Part shown: piece by piece, positions 47,634 through 58,173 of the stretch
Layout: the number at the start of each line of letters is the position of its first letter
Position numbering within the stretch: the first letter of the stretch is position 1
Assembly: GCA_032871835.1 (NCBI GenBank)
Contig: CM065297.1
Coordinates: forward strand, 70,667,253-70,731,252
Reading direction: 5' to 3'
DNA: 64,000 bases
Source: Dipteronia dyeriana
Lineage: Eukaryota > Streptophyta > Magnoliopsida > Sapindales > Sapindaceae
The notes under the pieces: generated by a model
What the model saw: the letters and a program-made list of their open reading frames with translations, nothing else
The model's database searches: none
Told to the model about the DNA's origin: nothing
Made by a program: the position numbers and the translations under genes

Positions 47634-49304
47634 TGTTGGGATTATGCTCGATAGCAAGAGTATAATAATGTATTTGACAATCATTTCATATTAATAAAGG
47701 GATTTATAGTTTAACAAATCTTATAGCATTTATAGTATAATTATTATAATTGTCAAAAGTAAATAATCATAAGGTCAAAAGACTATGAGAAAAGAAGAAT
47801 TGTTCATACATCTAGATATGTACGAGGTAGACACAATTCTTTAGTTAGTCTTGAATAACATTCACAACTTAAGATAAAGGTTATTGTAACTTGGAGAGCT
47901 ATAGACGGCCTATGTTCTCTTGGCTATTACTGGAATTCTTCACAAGGATTCACTTTCTCCAATAAGGTTGTCTAGGGTATGAGTAAGAAATAATAACTTA
48001 TTCTATCTTTATTTAAGAGTTCAATTTTAGTTCTTCAGTGAAATGAACTAAAATTAATAGATCGGACCTAAGTGAATCATTTGTTGATTGTGATTGGGTA
48101 GTGTCTATTGAAGCTTAAATTGAGATAGCCCGTCAAGATCCCCAATCCACACGAACTTGTTTGGATCACTTGATATATTCTACCGGACCAATTTAGGGGT
48201 CCGTTTAGAAATGTATTGAGGCATGTGGAATTGTTTCATTTTGTAAGAATGGGTCTAGTTCACATGTGGACTTTTTATTAAGGTCCAATGGATTTAATAA
48301 AATAAGAAAATAATATATTGGCCCATATATATGTGTTGGGCGGCAAGGCTATTTAGAATAGCTTAATTATATTATTTTATTTTATTATTTAATTAAATGG
48401 AAATTAATTAATTTGGTGATTAAATAATTATTTAATTAAAAGTCAATATGAGTAGGTCTCCTAATTTTATACTGTTGTTGGTAGTATAATTAATATTAAA
48501 GACTATATTTGATAAGTAGATAAATAAAAGAAATTATTTATCTAATCAACTTAGGAAGTCTTTAATATGGTTACAAATACACTATTGAGTTGGATTAGGA
48601 GTCTTGTTGTAGAATAGAATTCCTTCTAGAAAATAATTCTTAACCGCCAAGTAAATCCACCTAAGGAAATGATTCTTGCCCACCAAGTAAATCCTTCTTG
48701 GGAGAGGATTTGGTCTCCTATTATATACTTGTAAATTTTGACAAGCACGAATTTTTGGTGTAAGTAGTTGTTTTTTATTTGTTTTTTATTGTTATATATA
48801 AAAAAAACTTCGTCCAACTCATTGTGTGAGGAATTTGGCCAAGCATACAGAAAAGAGGGAACGTTTTTGTTTTCGATAGTACACTAGTTTCCTTTATATC
48901 AAAAGGGTTTTGTGTACAATATCGAATCAAGGTTCGTGCGAGTTTCAATCAAATTGATTGATAATTCAAAAGTGACCAGACGTTCTTGGTTTTTCTCTTG
49001 GAGGATTATTGTGACTAACAAAGAAGAAGATTTTGTTTGTTTCCATCCTCAAGAATACAATTTAAAGAAAGGGAGCCCACACTCCTAGGTGATTCACGTT
49101 CATGATTGGACTGGATGATCTTGCGGATTCAATTCGACGCTTGTTCAATCGTCACGAAAAAAAAGGTACGATATTTTTTACATACATCAACTAATCTAGG
49201 GTTAAGGTTCTTGTTAGTTAAAGGAAATTTTTTTATTTATATGTAAACCCTAATTTTTATAAATTTTCTCACGCTTCCGCTGCACGTATTATTTTTTCCC
49301 TTCA
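47634..49304 (+). repeat. R2 copy G 5' LTR with internal deletion
   Basis: It begins TGTTGGGATTATGC and ends CCCTTCA. After AACTTAAGATAAAGG it jumps to GTAACTTGGAGAGC, compared with copy B where these lie about 520 bp apart (35690 and 36214). An AT tract occurs near 49447-49477, after the LTR in the leader. Confidence 0.88.
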
Positions 49305-49319
49305 ATTGGTATCAGAGCC
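49305..49319 (+). other. R2 copy G primer-binding site
   Basis: ATTGGTATCAGAGCC follows the LTR end and is a perfect match to the usual plant initiator methionine tRNA site, the best preserved in the window. Confidence 0.92.
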
Positions 49320-49442
49320 TGTTTGTACCCTTGATTAATTGATGTATGTGTTCGTGAATCTTTTTTTTTTATTGTATATATGCATGTTTTAGAAAGAGAT
49401 GACACTCTAGGTATTTGCATATATATTTACATTGGAATGTAT

Positions 49443-49479
<37 letters not shown>

Positions 49480-50677
49480 TTATATGTGGTTTGTTATTAC
49501 TCAATTTTGGTCCTAGATTTTTGATGTATTTTGTTTTGGGATTGTAACAAGAAGGGTGGTCTATCATCGCCATAATTTCCTATCTGAAAGTTGCTAAGTT
49601 TTTTTTGTAACAAAAAAAACTGCATTATTTTTATTTAAATTGTTCTGTAATACATTCAAGTATCGAAGACTCAAAGGTTTGAAGAATTAGGAGCAACCGG
49701 AACAAGTTTGGGACCGTGCGAGCTGTAACAACGAACGTGGGTGCGAAGAGCACGCAGCCACGTTTGTTGTGGCATGGGCTGCGTACGGCAGCCCTATGGA
49801 AGCCATGGGCTGTGCATGGCAGCCCTTTATGGGTTTGTGGCATGCGCAAGCCAATGGGTAAGGGCCAAAGGTGCGCAAGCCCATGGGAGGTAGCCGAGAG
49901 AGTCCGGAAGATGAAGGTCGCGTGAAGACTTGTTCTCCAAGAAAGGAGTTTTTGTATTCCAAGACGTATGTAATTTACTTGTTTTTCTAGGATGGACGAA
50001 TATTGTCGCTATTTATACTTTTGTAAATATTGCAATGTTTGTCATTGTTTGATAACATGTCATATAGAATAGGAGTGCAACTCATATATCTCTTTTGGTT
50101 TGAACATGCATTGAGTGGTTTAAGTATCTAAATTGGCACCTAGATAACTTGGTAAATCATTCTTTGGAATTCGACCACACGCCTTAAACAAATGAGTGGG
50201 AGAAGGTGTTTTGGAACACCTACGGCCTCCAAGTTTAGTTGAGCTAATGTTTCATGAATAACCCCCCAAAGGGGTATTCATGAATGGAATTTAGCAAGAT
50301 ACTTCCTTACAAGGATAGACTAGACAACTGGCCCAAACGATATCTACTCCCAAAGGAGGGATATTCGTGAGGGATTAAGTTGAAGGTCAATAACTTTGTA
50401 ATACACTCAATGTAATTTTTTAATATCCTCCCATGAGTTCTTGTTAATAAAATTTTCAAGGCTAAAATTGAAAGCGTTGGTTGTTATGTTAACAATTTGG
50501 TGGGACCTAGTCCAACTAGTAAATGTTGCGAACTCCCAAAGGAGGCGTGACATTTATTGGTGTTGGATCACCATTGAATTTTTTCGATTGAATTATTTCA
50601 TTTAATTCAAGATAAATATTCAAAAGTGATTTTTCATGATTATTTACTTATATAATTTTTGACAATATAAAGAAATC
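49320..50677 (+). other. R2 copy G leader
   Basis: It aligns with the copy B leader, including the AT tract (49447-49477), the GC-rich block with a 69-residue frame at 49716-49925 (AKSTQPRLLWHGL is shared with copy B) and the later AACTAGTAAATG-TGCGAACTCC phrase. The frame is shorter than in B because of frame changes. Confidence 0.7.
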
Positions 50678-51345
50678 ATGACCCCATCCCTAATCAAATT
50701 CCTAAAGGATAATACTTTAACAGATGATAATTATGTCACATGAAAAAAAGGAAAATTGGGTTGTTATTCTAAGTTGAAAAACCATACGATCGTTCTGTCT
50801 ATTCCTAAACCACCAAACCAATGAATTTACTCAAGAGCAAAGAGATGAATATTAGTAGTGGAATTCTTTAGATGAGATGGCTAAATGTACGTTACATTAT
50901 GGTTATCATCTCCGACGTGTTGCAACAGCAACATGAAGGAATAGGAGACTGTTGTTGATATAATGATGTCTCTAGAAGAGATGTTTGCTATGAGGTATAG
51001 GATGACTAAGAGAAAGAGGCAGTGACTTCTTTTATGAATCTTAGGATGAAACCTGGACAGGGTGTGAAAGATCACATGATGAAAGTCATAGCATATCTCA
51101 ACATTGCTGAACTGAACGGTGCTGAGATAGATGGTGAGATGAAAATTGACATGATTGTCAACTCACTATCGGATTCCTTTGGTTTGTTCAAAGTTGGACT
51201 ACACCTTGAACAATAAGGAAAACACCTTGCAAGGCCTGATACAAGATGACTAAAGCATCGAGAAGATCCTTGTGAAAGGTAAGGGTCAAGAGATTTATAT
51301 GGTTGGTAAAGTTGCTACTGTTAAGACCCGTTAGAAGGTCAAGAA
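50678..51345 (+). pseudogene. R2 copy G gag (degenerate)
   Basis: The ATG at 50678 starts MTPSLIKFLK-like codons. The capsid region survives at 51022-51216 (MNLRMKPGQGVKDHMMKVIAYLN and AELNGAEIDGEMKID). A one-base insertion near 51188 shifts the frame relative to copy B. The zinc knuckle is wholly absent; the sequence passes from a lysine-rich segment to FGQRNRLNKNE. Confidence 0.77.
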
Positions 51346-53444
51346 ACAACAGAAGAAAAAGAAATTTGGTCAAAGGAATAGACTGAATAAGAATGAATTC
51401 AACTTGCATTTAGGCAATAGAGTGTTGGTGTCTACTAGTGTAATGTTATATATTAGAATCAATGTAGATTCTTATAGGCAATTAGGTTTAATAAACGTTT
51501 ATTATGTACTACAATTCAAGAGGAATTTAATTTCGGTCTCTTTTCTAAATAAATTTGGATATTCGGTTACTTTTAATAAAAAATTTATTATTAGTAAGAA
51601 CAACAAATTTGTTAGTAAAGGTACATTGGAAAACGGTTTATTCTACTTGCATAGAAATATCTCTCACTTGTTAGACATGGAATCAACGGAACACAATCAT
51701 AAAAGAGTAAAATTATCAAAAGATGAAACCTACCTATGTCATTTGGGCCTAGGTCATATTAACCTTAATATGATTAAAAGTTTGGTATGTGACGGACCTC
51801 TAAGTGACTTAAAGGTTGATGATCTTCCAACTTGTGAATCTTGTTTGGAAGGTAAAATGACCAAAAGGTCGTTTAAGACCAAAGGCACAAGAGCCATCGA
51901 ATGTTTAGGATTGATACACACTGATGTGTGTAGACCTATGAGCATTCAAGTTAGAGGTGGATATGAGTACTTCATCACTTTCACGAATGATCACTCAAGA
52001 TTTGGCTATGTGTATCTCATAAGATATAAGTCAGATGCTTTTGACATGTTCAAAGCATTTAAAGTTGAAGTAGAAAATCAATTTGAGAAACGCATAAATA
52101 TCTTGAGGTCTGATCGTGGTGGAGAATATCTATCTGGTGAGTTTCATCAATATCTTATTGATAATGGGATTGTTTCTCAGTTTTTTTGCACCAGGCACGC
52201 CTCAACAAAATGGGGTGGCAGAAAGGAAAAATAGAACTTTTTTAAACATGGTTAGGTCTATGTTGAGTTATTCAACGCTTCCGAATTCTTTTTAAGGATA
52301 TGCTTTACAAACTACCATGTACATTCTAAACGATGTACCATCTAAGTCAGTTCCTAAAACACCGCATGAGTTGTGGACCGGGTGAAAGCCTAGTTTACAA
52401 CACTTAAGGATATTTGGATGTCATGCACACGTGTTAAAAGGAAAGACAGAAAAGATGGAGTCCCGTTCAGAAACATGCATATTTGTAAGGTATCCAAAAG
52501 GAACAAAAGGATATTATTTTTATTTAAAGCATTTGTTTCGACAAATGCAAAATTTCTGGAAAATGACTATATGAATAATTTTGTGCCTAAAAGTAGAATT
52601 GTCCTGAATGAGCTTTTAGGAGATACAATTACATAAGAGGTTTTGCAACCAAGCCCAATTGTAAGTTCCTTACCAACACAAGATCAATAATCTACCATAC
52701 CTCATTGTAGTGGGAGGGTTGTTAGATAACCCGAGAATCTTCTGGACGATGATGATCACTATACATACATGGAAGCAAAAGAAGATGTTGATAGTAGCAA
52801 TTGGCAAAAGGCAATGCAATCCGAAATTGAATATATGTTCAAAAACAAAGTCTGGTCTCTCGTAGACTTGCCTAAAGGGATAAAACCCATCAGGTGCAAG
52901 TGGGTATACAAGAGGAAAAGAGGAATGGATGGAAAGGTGGAAACATTAAAGCTAGATTGGTAGCTAAAGGTTATACACAGAATGGAGGTATTGATTATGA
53001 AGAAACCTTCTCTCCTGTGGCCATGCTTAAATCCATTAGGATACTCTTATACATTACGACATCTCTACACCTAGGGATTTGGAAAATGGACGTCAAGACA
53101 ACTTTCCTTAATGGAAGTTTTGACGAAAGCATCTACATGATGCAACCAGAAGGATTCATTGAAAAAGGCCAATAGGAAAGGGTATGCAAGTTGCAAAGAT
53201 CCATATATGGATTGAAGCAAGCATCCAGATCATGGAACATAAGGTTCGATCAAGCCGTGAAAAGTTTTGGATTTATTCAAAACCTTGACGAACCTTGTGT
53301 ATACAAAAGGATTAAAGGTGACAAGTTGTTTTTCGTAGTTCTTTACGTTGCTGATATACTACTCATCGGAAACGATGTAGGTGCATTGACATCAAAAAAA
53401 GAATGGTTAGCAAAACAATTTGATATGAAAGACTTAGGAGAATG
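51346..53444 (+). pseudogene. R2 copy G pol, truncated in RT; protease site missing
   Basis: It enters at RNRLNKNEFNLHLGNRVLVST, the same junction as copy B, so the protease Asp region is missing. The long frame 51404-52234 holds the pre-integrase part (GLGHINLNMI) and integrase with [19 protein letters not shown] and LRSDRGGEY. An extra T in a T run near 52185 shifts the frame before the catalytic Glu. [16 protein letters not shown] near 52990, [19 protein letters not shown] near 53087 and QRSIYGLKQASRSWN near 53194. The catalytic YVDD is YVAD (53344-53355). The gene stops where it is fused to LTR sequence near 53444. Confidence 0.87.
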
Positions 53445-53452
53445 AACTAAAA

Positions 53453-54645
53453 TTTGTTATCATTTGAGCTATCAATGAGTACGATTATATAGCATAGTCT
53501 ATCCTCGATAATTTAGTGGTATTCATTTGTTAATCGATAGAGGACTTCATTTATAGATATGGACATCGTGGCTCTATTTATTAAATGAGAGTTGAATATC
53601 ATCATATGGATGTTTTGAGGTATTGGATATTAAATCTTAACGTTAAGTTTTCAATAGTGTCTATTGAAACATGGCTTTTGAACAAGTCAAAATATCCAAG
53701 TTCAAAATGTGGTCATATGAGTAAATATGGTAACTAGAAGAGCTATAGGCGGTCAATGAGCTCTTGGCAATTACTGGTATTCTTCACAAGGATTCACTTT
53801 CTCCAATAAGGTTGTCTAGGGTATGAGTAAGAAATATTAACTTATTCTATCTTTATTTAAGAGTTCAATTTTAGTTCTTTAGTGGAATGAACTAAAATTA
53901 ATAGATCGGAACTAAGTGAATCATTTGTTGATTGTGATTGGGTTGTGTCTATTGGAGCTTAAATTTAGATAGCCCGCAAAGATCCCCAATCCACACGAAC
54001 TTGCATGGATCACTTGATATATTCTACCGGACCAATTTAGGGGTCCATTTAGAATTGTATTGAGGCATGTGGACTTGTTTCTTTTCGTAAGAATGGGTCT
54101 AGTTCACATGTTGACTTTTTATTAAGGTCTAATGGATTTATTAAAATAAGAAAATAATATATTGGGCCATATATATGTTCTAGACGGCAAGACTATTTAG
54201 AATAGCTTAATTATATTTTTTTTGTTATTTAGTTAAATAGAAATTAATTAATTTGGTGATTAAATAATTATTTAATTAAAAGTCAAAATCTTTTTATAGT
54301 AGGAGTAGGTCTCCTAATTTTATACTATTGTTGGTAGTATAATTACTATTAAAGACTATATTTGATAAGTAGATAAATAAAAGAAATTATTTATCTAATC
54401 AAATTAGGAAGTCTTTAATATGATTACTAATACACTAATGAGTTGGATTAGGAGTCTTGGTGTAGGATAAAATTTCTTTTAGAAAAGAATTCGTAACCAC
54501 CAAGTAAATCCACCTAAGGAAACGATTCTTGCCCACTAAGTAAATCCTTCTTGGGAGAGGATTTGGTCTCCTAAATATATACTTGTAAATTTCGACCAAG
54601 CATGAATTTTTGGTGTGAGAAGTTGTTTTTTATTTTTTTTTATTG

Positions 54646-54684
<39 letters not shown>

Positions 54685-55179
54685 TTCATCCAACTCACTG
54701 TGTGAAGAATTTGGCCAAGCATAGAGAAAAGAGGGAACGTTTTTGTTTTCGATAGTACACTAGTATCCTTTGCATCAAAAGGGTTTTTTGTCAACATCGA
54801 ATCAAGGTTCACGCGAGTTTAATCAAATTGATTGATAATTCAAAAGTGACCGGACGTTCTTGGTTTTTCTCTTGGAGGATTATTGTGACTAACAAAGAAG
54901 AAGATTTTGTTTGTTTCCATCCTCACGTATGCAATTTAAAGATAGGGAGCCCACACTCCTAGGTGATTCACGTTCGTGATTGGATTGGAAGATCTTGCGG
55001 ATTCAATTCGACGTTAGTTCAACCGTCATGAAAAAAAAGGGTACGATATTTTTTACATACATCAATTAATCTAGGGTTAAGGATCTTGTTAATCAAATGG
55101 AAAATTTGTATTTGTACGCAAACCCTAATTTTAATAAATTTTCTCACGCTTCCGCTGCGCGTATTATTTTTTCCTTACA
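53453..55179 (+). repeat. R2 copy G 3' LTR, first 0.5 kb missing
   Basis: It starts at TTGTTATCATTTGAGC, equal to about 35941 in copy B, and runs to CCTTACA. An AT tract lies at 54648-54680 and the minisatellite at 54475-54575. Confidence 0.88.
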
Positions 55180-55184
55180 TAGTC
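55180..55184. repeat. Target-site duplication of R2 copy G, right copy
   Basis: TAGTC, identical to 47629-47633. R5 LTR sequence resumes next. Confidence 0.9.
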
Positions 55185-56700
55185 ACACCATTCTTGGTCA
55201 ATAACCCACCACTACTATCCAACAAGCCATTTATAATGATTCTTGACCAATTTGCTTGTGCACAATACACTCGTAGTCACAAGACTTAACTCTCAAGGAA
55301 GAGATAAACAACTTATGTGAATATGCAAAAATATTCAAACATGCAAATAATGCTAGGTTACACTAAATGCTTTTCTAGGAATTTAATGACGACAACAAAC
55401 AACAATGCTAGATATTAATATGCCTATGTGAATGCTCATAAAGACCTAACTAGATAATGATATGAAAATCTAAAAACTAGTCATCAAATAAAGCCACATC
55501 AACACTAGTTGTCACACATTATGGAAAGAAAAATAAATATGTATTTAATAAATTCAATAAATGAGTCCTTATCAATAATGTCTAAATGCAAGGCATAGAG
55601 ACTTAGCTAGTGGGAAAATATGTTCTAAAATACAAGCTATCAACAAATAAAACCCAATCAAGTCATAATTTATGTGAATGTGCAACTAAAGCATGAGTAT
55701 TGCAAAAATATGCCATAAAGATTAAATCCTTAGTAGATAGAACAATTAATGAAAGATGAAGTTTGTTCTACTTACCAAGTCACTTAAAGAAGAAGAACCA
55801 TGATGAAATGATGCATGTCTATGCTTGGATGCTCATGGGTTTGGGTTTTAAAGAGTTAAAGAAGCTTAAATAAAGCTTTCTCTCTCTAGAATATCTCTTG
55901 CTCTCTCTAGGGTTTCAGCAAATGGGAGAGCTAAGGAAGAAGAAGAGATAATGGGGTATTTATTGAAGCCCAAAATGTGTTGATGTGGAAAGACAAATGT
56001 TTCCTATCAGGTGCAATTCTACAACCTCAAACGGCGGTCTGGGTGACCGCCATTTTGCACCAGACGTACTAGACAACAAACGATAGAGAACTTCGGCAGT
56101 TACCTAACCGCCGATCAATCCATTGAATCCCACTAGATTCAAACGGTGCCTCATTCAGCTATATTCCAAACCGCCTATCGAAAACCAAACATTATGGAAT
56201 CACTCAGCGGTCACCCTTACTGTCGATCATGATTGTTAATCAAAAACAAGAACTTCTAGTTTCAAACGGCGGTCCATTCGGTAGTCACCCTAACCGCCGA
56301 TTGACACCTGGAAGAGATAACTTCATGAGCAGTCAAACATCAAGCTGGAAACTCATGCACACCAATGTGCAAGTGTGGACGTTTCCGATCAAACATCAAG
56401 TAACAAATTACAATGCATAAAGCCACCCTTAGAGCTAACAACAAAGTGCATGTGTAAAGTAAACAGACGTATAAGAAATGACACACAAATACAAGATGAC
56501 TAAAGCATGCATGAGTTGTGATTGTGTGCAACTAAATCTCTTCAATAGGATAAGAACAAGTGAACTACCTCTCTTGAAGCTCTTTGGGATCTTGGAAGAC
56601 TAATGATGAAGAATCACAATTTGAGACCTAAGCTACCCATTACAAATAATCCTAATGTGGATTGTCATGAAATTAGTCAATCAAAAATGAGGAACTTACA
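55185..56700 (-). repeat. R5 LTR, right part
   Basis: It continues the R5 LTR, with landmarks shared with R3: CTTGTGCAC near 55254, TGAATATGCAA-AATATTC near 55317, ATGCTAGG near 55348 and the end GAGGAACTTACA at 56700. A GC-rich block at 56020-56310 carries repeated AACGGCGGTC and GACCGCC. The flank beyond 56700 is polypurine-tract sequence, so this one LTR has internal sequence on both sides. Confidence 0.82.
56020..56310. repeat. GC-rich CGGCGG/CCGCC repeats in the R5 LTR
   Basis: AAACGGCGGTC occurs near 56030 and 56264. GACCGCC or ACCGCCGAT occurs near 56047, 56108 and 56293. CCGCCTATC and CAGCGGTC are variants. They lie where R3 has its CCGCGG block. Confidence 0.6.
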
Positions 56701-57385
56701 ATCTCTCTCCTTTGGCTATTTCATGACAGAATCACCACTCACAAAATATCTTCACAAAAAGAAAACAAAACTAATGGTCAACAATTAATTCAACGTTATA
56801 TTAAGTGAAGCCTAAGATACTAAGTCTTCAAGGTCTTCAATCTTTTTGTAGATCATCATACATGCACACAAAAGCTAAGAATCATGTTCCAAGAACAAGT
56901 GCATGTGAGGTGTTCAAAACAAAACAAGCATTTGCATTAAGATGTCAGTATAATCAATATAATGTAGTGTAATGCAATGATCCCCCTATATCGGTTACTC
57001 TCTCAAAACTACTACCCCAAAATATAAAAAAACACTCCCCCTATATTTATCAGGACTACCCCTTTTTTTCCATGAGATAGGCAAATGAGCTCCCCCATCA
57101 GGTTTCTTTAGCAAATAGAGTTATTTGCACAAAGGTTGATTGCATAGTCATATACACAAACTTTATGCAACTTGAATAATTGAGAGAGATTCAAGGAGTT
57201 TTATTTAAAAAAAAATATATGCAGTTATTGCTTTCCATGCAAGACATATAACATCAAGGTTTAGGCAACGATATTTGGCAAAACAAATATAAAAAAAGTT
57301 ACCAAAAGAATTCAAACGAATTTGTACCCTTTTATCATAAGCAAACAAGATATAGTTTTTTGAAAAAAGTTCAACAATTAAACTG
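56701..57385 (-). other. 3' internal end of a second R5 unit, cut by R6
   Basis: On the minus strand it ends with CCAAAGGAGAGAGAT, a polypurine tract next to the LTR. The stretch aligns with R3 5199-5930: GGCTATTTC-TGACA, CTCCCCCTA, a second purine-rich tract near 57060-57068, then the ATTTGCA-AA block. It holds no gene. It breaks at 57385 where R6 begins. Confidence 0.78.
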
Positions 57386-58173
57386 TGAAGTACAAACACG
57401 GTTAATTTGCCTTAAGCTAACCTAGATGGAGGGTGAATAAGTTAGTACACCTTTTCATTCCACTGAAACAAACTTATGTTTGTCCCTGTAGATAGCTTAT
57501 ATCACAATTTATTAATCAAACACAAGCAAATTAATTCAATGAAGATATGCTTGGTCAACCAAAGTCAATGTAGATAACAACTTGCATGGGATACAAACTC
57601 AATCTTTTTATATAGGCTACCAAGCATATTCCTTTAAAATATACAAAGCTTGATATAAAATGAATATCAATTACAAGTACTTCAAAAACAACATATATGT
57701 CAACACATAGACAAATATCAAAAGATAGGGATAGAGAAAATTTAACACATGATTTTTACTTGGTAAAACCTCTAAAGAGGAAACATCCACGAGTTATTAT
57801 CATAACCACAGACAAACACCTTTCACAAGTAAGATAAAAAGATAAAATCTCTCATGTGACCACATCACCTAGAAATCTACCCTTCAACCCTACACAATGA
57901 AAGAGACGCCATCTTGCACAAATCAAAGAATCACTCTCCAAAATGTGACTTCCAATGCTCAAATCGAAGAATCACTCTCCAATCTGAGACTTCCATACTT
58001 TGCTATCCGAATCACCCCGATCCTAGACAAGACTTCCAATGCACAAATCAAAGAATCACTCTAAGAAATGTGACTTCCACTACACAACTTGAAGAATCAC
58101 TCTCCAAATGTGACTTCTATTTCTCAATCCAAATAATCACTCTAAGGAATGAGACTTCCAACCTTTTCACAAG
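57386..58173 (-). repeat. R6 LTR, first part (SIRE-like)
   Basis: It begins on the + strand TGAAGTACAAACACGG, with CCTAGATGGAGGGTGAATAAG at 57421-57441, the position and form of the terminal motif in R3 and R5. A GGTAAAACCTCTAAAGAGGAAA phrase near 57761 resembles the GGAAACCCTCCAAATGGGAAA of R3. No primer-binding site lies to its left, so it would be a 3' LTR or a solo LTR in minus orientation. Confidence 0.65.
57917..58165 (+). repeat. Minisatellite of about 41 bp, six units, in the R6 LTR
   Basis: AATCACTC (AATCACCC in the third unit) recurs at 57930, 57971, 58011, 58054, 58095 and 58135, spacing 40-43 bp, each followed by a TGTGACTTCCA or GAGACTTCC variant. An open frame across it only reflects a unit length near a multiple of three. 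Confidence 0.88.

Larger units (their letters stand above)
47634..55179 (+). mobile_element. R2 copy G: internally deleted Angela/BARE-like copia element
   Basis: Both outer ends and a perfect TAGTC duplication are present, so this is a true separate insertion. About 0.5 kb is missing inside the 5' LTR (junction near 47882). A second deletion joins the RT region at about 53443 to the middle of the 3' LTR, removing RNase H, the polypurine tract and the first 0.5 kb of that LTR. Confidence 0.92.

Noticed and set aside
57917..58165. Possible CRISPR-like array from regular 41-bp spacing
   Set aside because: The units are similar across their whole length, with no constant repeat plus variable spacer, and the DNA is plant retroelement LTR.
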